Assembly (NCBI GenBank): GCA_031551355.1 | Contig: JAVBNT010000002.1 | Span: forward strand, 62,001-126,000 | Direction: 5' to 3' | From: JAVBNT01 sp031551355 | Lineage (GTDB): Bacteria > Vulcanimicrobiota > CADAWZ01 | Length of the DNA: 64,000 nucleotides | Part shown: positions 16,223 to 25,024 of the stretch, piece by piece | How positions within the stretch are numbered: position 1 is the first letter of the stretch | Layout of the letters: every line of letters begins with the position of its first letter | Program-made: the position numbers and the translations under genes | Notes under the pieces: generated by a model | Told to the model about the DNA's origin: nothing | Database searches by the model: none | What the model saw: only the letters and a program-made list of their open reading frames with translations

Positions 16223-18076
16223 ATGGCTCCTTCCGGATTCAATAACAATGAAGGGTACAATACTCCTGCCGACAAAGGCCAGGAAGTTAAAATAACATCT
16301 ACCAGACAATCGTCATCATTCAGTGCCAATCCCTCATCCCAGCTAAACCAATTCCGGCCTGCCAACAGAAATTCCAAACCGGCAGGCCGCCACAACAGCG
16401 AGTCTGATGTCAATCCGGAATACGTGTCCCATCAGGTAAACATGTCGCCGGAACAGAGAGATTTTCAGGAATCTCTCGGATATAATCAGCAACCGACCCC
16501 GTCAGGAAGGCTTGGAGGTCAGTATGAACAAAATCCGCAGATACAAAAACCTGTCCCGGTAACATTTTCAAACGAAAAAAACTACTCCAGCCCGTCTGCG
16601 CCGGCACCACCGCATAATGAGGCCGAACCTCTGCAAAAAGAAGCGACAGGGGTCTTGCAGCAGCAAAATATTTATGCCCAGGAACAAAAAATGCAGCAGC
16701 AACAATATCCACCCCCACATCAGCAACATCAGCAACATCAGCAACCGCAGCAAAGACCTCAGGAAGCGGCGGCAAAACAAAGCGGCAGCGGAGATCTTGC
16801 AAGGTATTACAATGAGCTGAGAAAAGAGGCCGAAAGAGCCAGAAAAGATATTAACGAACTTAAAGAAAGAGTAATTCAGTTAAGCTCGGTAAAAGCTCAG
16901 AACAGAGATGGGGATGCCGGCGATCCTTTCATTGATATTCCCCAAAAATCGGAATTGCAGGCAAGTCTTGAAGATCTTCTCGGCCTGCAGGCACAGCACA
17001 GCGGTTCAGACATGCACTTAAAAGTCGGTGCACCTCCTGTAGTCCGTATCGACGGCGATCTTGTCCCCGTAGGAGAGCAGGTCCTGACGTCAAACGATGC
17101 AAAACGTCTTATCATTCCGATAATAACCGCGGAAAACAGAATAAAGCTCGCAAAAGGTAAGGAAATTGATTTTTCATACCAGTCGGCTGCCGGCAGATTT
17201 CGTGTCAATGCCTATCTCCAGCGCGGCTTCGTAAGCGCGTCTTTCAGGCTTGTCAATTCATCAGTGGGTGAATTATCGGCTCTCGGACTGCCGGGCTCAA
17301 TAACGCAGTTTATGTCAATGACAAGCGGGCTTTTCATTATCACAGGTCCAACCGGCAGCGGTAAGTCAACGACACTGGCGTCAATGGTCGATCATCTTAA
17401 TAAAAATACGAAATTCCATATAATAACGATTGAAGATCCGATTGAATTTTTATTTGAAGACAAAAACTCAATCCTTTCACAACGTGAAGTTGGTATTGAT
17501 ACCGAATCTTTTGCTGAAGGAATGAAAGCTGCTTTAAGACAGGATCCGGATGTAATCGTTCTTGGAGAATTAAGGGACAGGGATACAACCTATCAGGCAC
17601 TGAAAGCCGCCGAAACAGGGCATTTGGTAATCTCAACGATGCACTCTGCCAATGCAGTACAGTCCATAGTGCGTCTGGCCGACATGTTTCCTCCTGCCGA
17701 AAGGCCTGTTATATGTGCTACTCTGGCCGATATTCTTTGCGGAATCCTGTCGCAAAAACTGATATTATCTTCAAACTTGGAACAGAGAGTCCTTGTTCCC
17801 GAGCTTCTGTATGTTACACCGACAATTGCCTCACTGATAAGGGCCGGCAACTTTTTTGAAATATACGGCTACATAAAGGAAGGCGCAACCGAAGGAATGA
17901 TGACTTTTAACCAATCGCTCCTGCAAATGATTTCTCAGGGTATAATAACACCCGACACCGCATTGGCATACTCCGAAGAGCCCGGGGAGCTGTCTCTTGC
18001 TCTTTCCCAGGGTATGGCACAGGCTCAGAACACGCCGCATCACGGTAAAGACACCAATTTTTACCACGATATGTGA
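16223..18076 (+). CDS. PilT/PilU-family type IV pilus ATPase with a long Gln/Pro-rich N-terminal extension
   Basis: 617 residues, versus about 340-380 for PilT. Residues 1-190 are disordered and rich in Gln, Pro, Asn and Ser, with a QQQ/HQQ block near 155-180. About 195-235 is a predicted coiled coil (RKEAERARKDINELKERV). The PilT core starts near 245 (SDMHLKVGAPPVVRIDGDL), with Walker A GPTGSGKST at about 375-383, an Asp box ITIEDPIEF, Walker B VIVLGELRD near 444 and the His box STMHSANA. The core powers pilus retraction by ATP hydrolysis as a hexamer at the inner membrane. The extension may localise the motor or tie it to other proteins. It has a good ribosome binding site. No other pilus assembly gene adjoins it, but pseudopilin cassettes lie elsewhere in the window. 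Confidence 0.88.
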   Translation: MAPSGFNNNEGYNTPADKGQEVKITSTRQSSSFSANPSSQLNQFRPANRNSKPAGRHNSESDVNPEYVSHQVNMSPEQRDFQESLGYNQQPTPSGRLGGQYEQNPQIQKPVPVTFSNEKNYSSPSAPAPPHNEAEPLQKEATGVLQQQNIYAQEQKMQQQQYPPPHQQHQQHQQPQQRPQEAAAKQSGSGDLARYYNELRKEAERARKDINELKERVIQLSSVKAQNRDGDAGDPFIDIPQKSELQASLEDLLGLQAQHSGSDMHLKVGAPPVVRIDGDLVPVGEQVLTSNDAKRLIIPIITAENRIKLAKGKEIDFSYQSAAGRFRVNAYLQRGFVSASFRLVNSSVGELSALGLPGSITQFMSMTSGLFIITGPTGSGKSTTLASMVDHLNKNTKFHIITIEDPIEFLFEDKNSILSQREVGIDTESFAEGMKAALRQDPDVIVLGELRDRDTTYQALKAAETGHLVISTMHSANAVQSIVRLADMFPPAERPVICATLADILCGILSQKLILSSNLEQRVLVPELLYVTPTIASLIRAGNFFEIYGYIKEGATEGMMTFNQSLLQMISQGIITPDTALAYSEEPGELSLALSQGMAQAQNTPHHGKDTNFYHDM

Positions 18077-18098
18077 CGCATATGTTAGAGGATATGCG
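18077..18098 (+). terminator. Small hairpin after the pilT-like gene
   Basis: CGCATAT and its complement with an 8-base loop lie immediately after the stop codon. A clean U-run is missing, so termination would be weak. Confidence 0.35.
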
Positions 18099-18180
18099 GT
18101 CGTTAATAAAGAAATTTCTTAGTTCACTACGCTAATATCGCATCATTACATAAAAATTCGTTCAGGAGGCTACCTTAAAC

Positions 18181-19119
18181 ATGGGTAAATTAGCAGTAAT
18201 CGCTCTCGGAGGCAACTCACTCATAAAGGATAAAGACCATCAAAGCGTACAGGATCAATATGACGCCGCATATCAGTCCTGTGAACACATTGTTGATTTG
18301 ATCGAATCAGGATACACAGTCGTTCTTACACATGGTAACGGGCCACAGGTAGGCTTTATACTGCTGCGTTCGGAAATGGCAAGAGGCGCATTGCATGAAG
18401 TTCCACTGGATTCCTGCGGGGCCGACACCCAGGGAGCCTTAGGCTATCAATTTCAACAGGCTCTCGGAAATATAATGAAACTGAGAAATATAAAACGCCA
18501 GTCAGCCACAGTAGTAACTCAGGTTGTTGTCGACAAAGATGATCCGGCCTTCAAAAATCCTACAAAACCGATCGGTTCTTTCTACAGTGCCGAAGAAGCG
18601 CAGGAACGAAAAAAACAAGGTTGGAATATGGTAGAAGATGCAGGCAGAGGCTGGAGACGTGTAGTCGCATCACCAATGCCGGTGGAAATAGTTGAGGAAG
18701 ACGCAATAAAAACGCTGATAAAAAATGATTTTATCGTTATATGCACAGGCGGCGGCGGTATTCCGGTCATAAGAAACCACCGCGGACTTCTTGAAGGTAC
18801 TGCGGCCGTTATTGACAAAGACTATGCTTCGGCTCTCCTTGCCGGCAATATCAATGCAAACGTATTTATAATATCTACGGCTGTTGAAAAAGTATATCTT
18901 AACTACGGAACTCCTGAGCAAAAAGGTCTTGACAATATAACTCTGTCCGAGCTGAAAAAATATGCACAGGAAGGACACTTCAAACCGGGAAGTATGCTGC
19001 CGAAAATACAGGCCGCAATCTCATTTCTTGAAAACGGCGGAGAAAAAGCCCTGATAACCGATCCGGCAAATATGAAAAGAGCAGTTGCCGGCGAGACAGG
19101 TACCCATATAACACGCTAG
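18181..19119 (+). CDS. arcC: Carbamate kinase
   Basis: 312 residues, standard length. It begins GKLAVIALGGNSL and carries THGNGPQVG, the family signature, plus CTGGGGIPV and a C-terminal TDPANMKRAVAGETGTHI. It transfers phosphate between carbamoyl phosphate and ADP, usually making ATP at the end of arginine, agmatine or purine (allantoin/oxamate) breakdown. No arginine deiminase or ornithine transcarbamoylase lies in the window. The XdhC gene 7 kb downstream is a weak hint at purine catabolism. A clear AGGAGG lies 11 bases before the ATG. Threonine synthase follows 56 bases later. Confidence 0.95.
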   Translation: MGKLAVIALGGNSLIKDKDHQSVQDQYDAAYQSCEHIVDLIESGYTVVLTHGNGPQVGFILLRSEMARGALHEVPLDSCGADTQGALGYQFQQALGNIMKLRNIKRQSATVVTQVVVDKDDPAFKNPTKPIGSFYSAEEAQERKKQGWNMVEDAGRGWRRVVASPMPVEIVEEDAIKTLIKNDFIVICTGGGGIPVIRNHRGLLEGTAAVIDKDYASALLAGNINANVFIISTAVEKVYLNYGTPEQKGLDNITLSELKKYAQEGHFKPGSMLPKIQAAISFLENGGEKALITDPANMKRAVAGETGTHITR

Positions 19120-19175
19120 TAGCTTTGAGATAAAGTCACTAACGATAAAGAATGTCCGATCGGAGATATTGTGCA

Positions 19176-20423
19176 ATGAACTATGTATCAGAACTCGAAT
19201 GCATAAGCTGCGGTAATAAAATAAAATGGAATGCAACCGATATTTTCTATACCTGTCCGAAATGTGATGGTAATCTCGAAATTTTATTTGATCACAGTGC
19301 CATTGCAAAAATTATTACAAGAGAGTCTCTGGCTGCAAACGGCGACCGTTCTCTATGGAGATACAAACCGTTTTATCCTATAAACGAAAACGCCAGAGTG
19401 TCGCCTCTCCAGGTCGGTTGGACACCTCTTTACAAAGTTGAAAAACTTGGGGAAACGCTGGGCTTTCCCAATATTTATATAAAAGACGAGGGCAGAAACC
19501 CAAGTGCTTCCCTCAAGGACCGGGCCGGTTCAATTGCACTTGCAGTAGCGCTGGAAAGGAATAAAAGCGGTTTTATTACCGGAGCGTCCACCGGCAATGC
19601 AGGTTCATCAATGGCGTGTCTATGTGCAAGTGTCGGCATTTCACCGGTAATTTTCGTTCCTTATAAGGCGCCCAAAGCAAAGATCGCTCAATTGCTGCTA
19701 TACGGAGCAAAAGTACTCCTTGTCAAGGGGACTTACGACGAGGCATTCGATCTCTGCCTGGAAGTATCTAAACACTACGGCTGGTTCAACCGGAACACAG
19801 GGTATAACCCCTTCACAAGAGAAGGAAAGAAAAGCTGCAGTTTCGAGATCTGCGAGCAAATGAACTGGAAAGTACCCGACTGGGTCTTTGTATCGGTCGG
19901 CGACGGCAACATCATCAGCGGCATATGGAAAGGCTTCAAGGATCTCAAAGCCGTAGGATTAATCGACAGGCTTCCGAAACTTTGCGCCGTGCAGTCGGAA
20001 AAAAGCAATGCGGTATCGCAAAGTTTCCAAAGATACAGCGGCGGAGCCGTAAAAATAGAGCCTGTAAACGCAACAACCATTGCCGACAGCATCTCAGTAG
20101 ATTTGCCAAGAGATGGCGTCAGTGCCGTTAAGGCAATTGTCGAGTCATCAGGCACTGCCATTGAAGTCACTGATGAAGAAATTCTTTCCGCAATAAAAAT
20201 AACGGCGGCTAATACCGGCGTATTTACAGAACCGGCAGGAGCGGCGGCGGTTGCCGGATTAAAGTCAATGGTTTCTTCCGGCAAAATAACTGCGGAAGAA
20301 ACAGCAGTATGTGTTCTTACCGGCAATGGTCTTAAAGATATAGAATCAGCTTTGAAAGTTGCCGGCAACGGTGAGCTTATAGAGCCTAATCTGAACGCTG
20401 TCATACAAACTCTGGGAAGATAA
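19176..20423 (+). CDS. thrC: Threonine synthase
   Basis: 415 residues from ATG 19176, preferred over 19152 because a GGAGA lies about 10 bases upstream and the protein then begins directly before the zinc ribbon. N-terminal CxxC pairs (CISCG, CPKCDG) form the small ribbon seen in many threonine synthases. The PLP lysine is in NPSASLKDRAG, the phosphate loop is STGNAGSSMAC, and the C-terminal LTGNGLKD is conserved. It converts O-phospho-homoserine to threonine. Alternative: another fold-type II PLP lyase, which is less likely given the ribbon and the length. Confidence 0.9.
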   Translation: MNYVSELECISCGNKIKWNATDIFYTCPKCDGNLEILFDHSAIAKIITRESLAANGDRSLWRYKPFYPINENARVSPLQVGWTPLYKVEKLGETLGFPNIYIKDEGRNPSASLKDRAGSIALAVALERNKSGFITGASTGNAGSSMACLCASVGISPVIFVPYKAPKAKIAQLLLYGAKVLLVKGTYDEAFDLCLEVSKHYGWFNRNTGYNPFTREGKKSCSFEICEQMNWKVPDWVFVSVGDGNIISGIWKGFKDLKAVGLIDRLPKLCAVQSEKSNAVSQSFQRYSGGAVKIEPVNATTIADSISVDLPRDGVSAVKAIVESSGTAIEVTDEEILSAIKITAANTGVFTEPAGAAAVAGLKSMVSSGKITAEETAVCVLTGNGLKDIESALKVAGNGELIEPNLNAVIQTLGR

Positions 20424-20453
20424 CAGGAAAAAGCATGTAAGGAGGAGTTGTTT

Positions 20454-21086
20454 TTGGACAATAATACCCCGGAAAATATTTCGGAAGAAAAACTTACAAA
20501 AGAAGAAATTCTCAAAAATAAATTTTTGGAGAGAAGTTTTGATAAAGTGATATCAATGCTTAAATCTCTATCCAGAACATCGCCGAAAGACTATGTGATA
20601 ATTTGCCTTCTGGTAGTGCTTATTCTATTAAACCTGTTAGGACCTGCGGCGGATACTTCCTGGAAAGCCGGTGATAAAAATATGGAAAAAAATATTGAAA
20701 AACTGGCTACCAAAGTTACCAATCTGGAAAAAAGATTACAATTACTCACACCGGGAGAAACGTCCGGAGTAGGAATGGAAGATAATACCGGTAAGGACGG
20801 AAAAGTCACAGATGAAACCACTCCGGTGCCGCAAAAGACTACGGACAGCGCAAACGAAAACAAGCCCAAAATTACCGGCAAGGTAAAGTCCTATACAATA
20901 CAAAGCGGAGATACGCTTTCGGTAATAATATGGAAAGCCTATAAGTCAAAAGATCCCTCAGTAATAGAAGCTCTTGCCGAATACAATAATCTGAGAGCAC
21001 CTGATTTTGATATCTATCCCGGTAATACTCTCAACATACCGCCTCTGAAAGAGCTTACGGACTGGCACAAATCAACGAAAAATTAA
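20454..21086 (+). CDS. Membrane-anchored LysM protein
   Basis: 210 residues, starting at TTG 20454, which is 8 bases after GGAGG (20441-20445); the TTG at 20448 is too close. A cytoplasmic N-terminus of about 40 residues is followed by one transmembrane helix (IICLLVVLILLNLLG) and a short coiled coil (MEKNIEKLATKVTNLEKRL). A Thr/Pro-rich linker leads to a C-terminal LysM domain (YTIQSGDTLSVIIW through IYPGNTLNIPPL), which binds peptidoglycan. It starts a co-directional run with the pseudokinase protein, M48 protease and sigma factor, suggesting an envelope-related module. Confidence 0.8.
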   Translation: MDNNTPENISEEKLTKEEILKNKFLERSFDKVISMLKSLSRTSPKDYVIICLLVVLILLNLLGPAADTSWKAGDKNMEKNIEKLATKVTNLEKRLQLLTPGETSGVGMEDNTGKDGKVTDETTPVPQKTTDSANENKPKITGKVKSYTIQSGDTLSVIIWKAYKSKDPSVIEALAEYNNLRAPDFDIYPGNTLNIPPLKELTDWHKSTKN

Positions 21087-21122
21087 TGCGGAATTCCACG
21101 GCATAGATATTGGAGAGATAAA

Positions 21123-23159
21123 ATGAAACGTGTCTGTGAATGCGGAAAAGAAGTTGAAGCCACATTCAAATTCTGTCCGTATTGTTTTACGGATTTTGAC
21201 GAAGAAAACGAGATTAAAACGCTTGAAGAAATAGACTCTATCAGTTCCATCAGCGAAGACGATGAGGAACAGGAAGAAGAACCGGAAGAAGCTCCTGGCG
21301 AGCTTCTTTTTGCAGGTAAATACAGACTTTTAGAGCCGCTGAAAAGCACGCCTTCAGGAACAATTTGTCTTGTCCAGCATTATAAAAAGAATACGCTGTA
21401 TGTTATGAAGGATTTTCTGATCGAAAGAAGAGCACCTCAGGCAAAAGAGATCCTCAAACAGGAGCTGCTGGAACTCGGCGAATCCTTATCGTCATTTTCG
21501 CACCATTCAATGAGCAGTGTCACAGACTACAGCATGGAAAATGACACATTCTATCTGATCTACAACTTTTTTGCAGGCAAATCAGCGGCAAGCTATATTG
21601 AAGAGCTAAAAGCAAACGGGAAAAGAGTGGAAAACGGTATCCTTGAAGGCTGGATAAAAGATATCGTATCCCTGCTTGACTATTTTCAAAATAAAGAACC
21701 GGACAGCCCATACTGCTGCGGAAATTTAAGGCCATATTCATTTGTTATATCTGAAGACAAAAGCAGAATAAACTATATAAATTTAGGCCTTCCCTATGTT
21801 TACAGAAAAATCGGAATTTGCGATCCATTCGAGGATGAATGGGTTGATGACGGCAAAATAAACCACCAGTCCTATGATTTATATTGCTTTGGCCTGTGTA
21901 TATACTATTTTCTTACAGGAAAAAATATCAAACCTGAAGACCCGGTTCCTGATATCTCCCATCTGAAAAAAACTATTCCCAATCACTTATTCTCCATTTT
22001 GGAGAAATTAATTGACGTAGAGGTGTCAAACCCTGCGGCAGGTGAGCTTATCGGGCAAATACAAAAAAAACTCAACTCTGCCGAGGAAGAATCCGACGAA
22101 CCGGCAGAAGCCGTACCGGAGATAAAAAAAGCATATTTTTGGGAGAATATATTTCTGGGAAACACACAGAGAACAAACAGCATCGGCAGGCCAATGTCAC
22201 CGTATATGCACATTTTATGGAGTATTGTCATCCCGGCTGCGTCACAATATTATCTTCAGCCGTGGGAAGAAACGTTGGTTATCCTTTCAGAAAAAGGACA
22301 TATATATGAGTTTGATCTTTTTAAGTCGGCGCTGATCCGCAAAACAAATTTGCACACAAATACGGTAGCTCCGATTATAAATGAGGATCTCATGTATATA
22401 AATTCATCCTCCAGCCAAACGGCTGTTTATCTGGAGACACTTGAAAAGCAATGGGAATTCAGAACAAAAAGTATGTTTTTGAGTCCCCCGAATATGATTG
22501 ACGAAAAATTATTGACAATATCATACGATGGTTTTCTTATGGTTGTGGATAAAGACAGCGGCTCACCGCTCTCAATGGAAAATATAAATCAAAAAGTAAT
22601 ATCCCCTATTGTTTATGATGAAGTCAACTTATATATACCGTCGCTATCGGGAAACCTTATCGCCATAAACAAAGAAACAAGGGTAATAGACTGGTCTAAT
22701 GAAAGTTCATCTTTTACCACTGCTCCGGCGATGGAAGGGGATGTAATATTTGCCGGCAACTCAAGCGGAAAAATTTTAGCTATCAATAAAAAAAGCGGTA
22801 TACTTATGTGGGAATCGGCGATAAAGGGTGCTGTAACACATGGACCGGTAATATCGGAAAATAAGGTTGTATGCTCTTCTGCATCGGGAAGAATGGCCTG
22901 TTTTGACATCTCATCCGGAAAGACGCTATGGGATATTGACTTTGGTTACAACTATGCGGTATCTTTTTGTGTTTCAGGATCATATATCTACGCAGCAGCC
23001 CCGAAAAACAACCTGATATCACTTAATATTGACAATGGAAAAATTTATAATCAAATCAACTTCAAAAGCAAAATAGTATGTACTCCGTTGTATATAAACG
23101 GTATATTATACTTAATCACCGCCGACGGGGAAATTTGTGCTTTCACCGTCAGAGGGTAG
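21123..23159 (+). CDS. Zinc ribbon - pseudokinase - PQQ beta-propeller fusion protein
   Basis: 678 residues. Residues 1-22 carry a CxC and CPYC zinc-ribbon-like motif (CECGKEVE, FCPYCF), then a very acidic linker (about 28-57). About 62-310 matches Ser/Thr protein kinase structure: GKYRLLEPL, a lysine in YVMKDF, and YDLYCFGLCIYYFLTGK (the helix F region). The catalytic HRD is replaced by GNLRPYSF and DFG by NLGLP, so it is a pseudokinase. From about 370 to the end are PQQ-type beta-propeller repeats (AINKKSGILMWES, CFDISSGKTLWDID). No membrane segment is visible. A GGAGA ribosome binding site precedes the ATG. The likely role is a scaffold or sensor; partner unknown. Confidence 0.8.
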   Translation: MKRVCECGKEVEATFKFCPYCFTDFDEENEIKTLEEIDSISSISEDDEEQEEEPEEAPGELLFAGKYRLLEPLKSTPSGTICLVQHYKKNTLYVMKDFLIERRAPQAKEILKQELLELGESLSSFSHHSMSSVTDYSMENDTFYLIYNFFAGKSAASYIEELKANGKRVENGILEGWIKDIVSLLDYFQNKEPDSPYCCGNLRPYSFVISEDKSRINYINLGLPYVYRKIGICDPFEDEWVDDGKINHQSYDLYCFGLCIYYFLTGKNIKPEDPVPDISHLKKTIPNHLFSILEKLIDVEVSNPAAGELIGQIQKKLNSAEEESDEPAEAVPEIKKAYFWENIFLGNTQRTNSIGRPMSPYMHILWSIVIPAASQYYLQPWEETLVILSEKGHIYEFDLFKSALIRKTNLHTNTVAPIINEDLMYINSSSSQTAVYLETLEKQWEFRTKSMFLSPPNMIDEKLLTISYDGFLMVVDKDSGSPLSMENINQKVISPIVYDEVNLYIPSLSGNLIAINKETRVIDWSNESSSFTTAPAMEGDVIFAGNSSGKILAINKKSGILMWESAIKGAVTHGPVISENKVVCSSASGRMACFDISSGKTLWDIDFGYNYAVSFCVSGSYIYAAAPKNNLISLNIDNGKIYNQINFKSKIVCTPLYINGILYLITADGEICAFTVRG

Positions 23160-23228
23160 TAACATTTCTCTATAATATTCTGCTATAATATATAATAATC
23201 GGGCAATAAAAAATCAAGGAGGCTTATT

Positions 23229-24212
23229 GTGAAAAACATCAGAAAAATACTTTTATTACTGGTGCTTCTGATCTCCACTTCGTTACATGCTCAGGCACAG
23301 CTCTACGTTCCCAGTCAGCAGCAACAGCAATATAACCAATATCAGCAGCAGCAGCAATATAATCAGTATCAACGGCAAATGACTCCGGATCAAATGCTTA
23401 CCATGCAGGATCAGATGATGGTACAGCAATTTGCAATGAAGCATCCCGTTGATTACCGCTACACCCAATTGCTTGACAGAATTTCCGCCCGCTTCAACTC
23501 GGCCGGAAACAGGGTATTTCCCAATTACGATACAAAAAACGTCCAGTATATAGTCTTTGTAGGCCCATTCGGATATAATGCGGTAGCCTTTCACCAGTCA
23601 ATAGTAATTGACTCATTGTTGATGGATTCTCTGCGCAAACTTGCCGAAGGAATTGCCTTTTACGGAAAATTCGATACCGAATACACCCATAATCTGGCCA
23701 GAGCCATATTGACACAAATGTCGGCGATGCAGTCAGGAAGAGCCAATATAAATTATAACAGCACGGAAAATCCTTTCAATTTACCGTCCCCTGGCCAGCT
23801 TTCCCCGCAGCAGCAGCAAACGTCGGCGAAATATTTTGAAGAAATGGTTGCCGGTTTTCTTTCCCACGAAGGCACACATGCCTTTTTGGAACATACTAAA
23901 GAAAAAATGATTAAACAGCAAAGCTTATGGGTGCAAAACCAGGGGAAAGCCAACCCTCAGGAGCTGAACAGACAAATAAACAATTACATTTCATACAGTT
24001 TTACAAAAACAAAAGAATTTGAAGCCGATGCCTATGGAGTCAGGTTATTAAAAGCCGCGGGCTATACACCAAAAGGGCTTATCTATTGGCTGGAACTAGG
24101 AGGACTGTTGGAGGACTATACCGGTGCCAGCAATACTCCGGCGGATCAAAGAACACATCCGACAACAAGGGAAAGAGTAAATAATATAAATAGAACATGG
24201 AACAGTTTATAG
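23229..24212 (+). CDS. Secreted M48-family metalloprotease
   Basis: 327 residues, GTG start with GGAGG 7 bases upstream. The signal peptide (ILLLLVLLISTSLHA) is followed by a Gln/Tyr-rich low-complexity stretch (about 28-60). The M48 domain has HEGTH at 213-217 (zinc ligands) and EFEADAYG at about 263-270 supplying the third ligand, as in BepA/LoiP-type periplasmic proteases. These degrade or refold misfolded outer-membrane proteins. The gene overlaps the sigma-factor gene by 16 bases, so protease and sigma factor are translationally linked, which suggests an envelope-stress function. Confidence 0.85.
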   Translation: MKNIRKILLLLVLLISTSLHAQAQLYVPSQQQQQYNQYQQQQQYNQYQRQMTPDQMLTMQDQMMVQQFAMKHPVDYRYTQLLDRISARFNSAGNRVFPNYDTKNVQYIVFVGPFGYNAVAFHQSIVIDSLLMDSLRKLAEGIAFYGKFDTEYTHNLARAILTQMSAMQSGRANINYNSTENPFNLPSPGQLSPQQQQTSAKYFEEMVAGFLSHEGTHAFLEHTKEKMIKQQSLWVQNQGKANPQELNRQINNYISYSFTKTKEFEADAYGVRLLKAAGYTPKGLIYWLELGGLLEDYTGASNTPADQRTHPTTRERVNNINRTWNSL

Positions 24213-25024
24213 ATTTAGAAAAAACGGGAAAATCTTCGCAAAGATGGTCGGACAGAATAGCCCCCAAGTCCATGTGGGTATACAGCGCGATTCCATCAAT
24301 CGAAGCATTGCTTAAAGATAATAAAAATTTAGTATACAAAATATCCTTAAAATATATCGGCCATGGATTGTCCCTGCAAGAGCTGATACAAATAGGCAAT
24401 GTCGGCATAATCACTGCTGCAGAAAAATTTGATCCCTTAAAAGGAGTAATATTTTCAACATATGCCTATTACTGGATCCAAAAAACAATACAACTCGCTA
24501 TTGAAAAAGAGACCGGAGGAATTTCAATCCCGACGTCGATACTTCTTCAGGTAAGAAGGTATTATTCCGCAAAAGAAATATTGACAAACAGGCTTGGCAA
24601 AGAGCCCTCTTTGCCTGAAGTGACTGAATTTCTCTATCCAGGAAAGCAAGATGGCGATGAAAAAAACAGACTGCAGTACGAACAGAAAATATCTGCAGCA
24701 CTATCGGCAATATCTTTATTAAAATTTGGCAGGCAGGATAATCTGGAACTCCTGCGGCACCCCGAATCATCCCCCGAAGAAATATTCATAAAGAAACAAA
24801 GCAAGCATGAGGTAGTTTCCCTGATGGAACAAATTTCTCAGCGTGAAAGAAGCGTAATAATATGGAAACTGGGGATGGACGGATTTGAGACAAAATCTTT
24901 TGAGGAAATAGGAAAATGTCTTTCTATAACTAAACAAGGGGCAAGAAAGATCTTTATCTCGGCAATAAACAAAATGCAAAAGCTTTACAAAGTACGGGAA
25001 AATAACAATGGAAAAGTTATCTGA
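24197..25024 (+). CDS. Sigma-70-family RNA polymerase sigma factor
   Basis: 275 residues. Region 2 is clear: LVYKISLKYIGHGLSLQELIQIGNVG and FDPLKGVIFSTYAYYWIQKTIQLAI, ending in the -10-recognition helix. Region 3 follows (ISIPTSILLQVRRY, EPSLPEVTEFL), then region 4 (ISQRERSVIIWKLG, SFEEIGKCLSITKQGARKIF) with a helix-turn-helix. It lacks region 1.1 and is of alternative RpoD/SigB/FliA-type size. It starts inside the M48 protease gene and overlaps the ParB-like gene by 17 bases, with no ribosome binding site of its own. No anti-sigma factor is recognised next to it; the pseudokinase, LysM and M48 neighbours are candidates for its control or regulon. Confidence 0.9.
   Translation: MEQFIDLEKTGKSSQRWSDRIAPKSMWVYSAIPSIEALLKDNKNLVYKISLKYIGHGLSLQELIQIGNVGIITAAEKFDPLKGVIFSTYAYYWIQKTIQLAIEKETGGISIPTSILLQVRRYYSAKEILTNRLGKEPSLPEVTEFLYPGKQDGDEKNRLQYEQKISAALSAISLLKFGRQDNLELLRHPESSPEEIFIKKQSKHEVVSLMEQISQRERSVIIWKLGMDGFETKSFEEIGKCLSITKQGARKIFISAINKMQKLYKVRENNNGKVI

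Noticed and set aside
19775..20515. 246-codon minus-strand ORF opposite thrC and the LysM gene
   Set aside because: Shadow frame; the plus strand carries intact threonine synthase motifs and a ribosome binding site.
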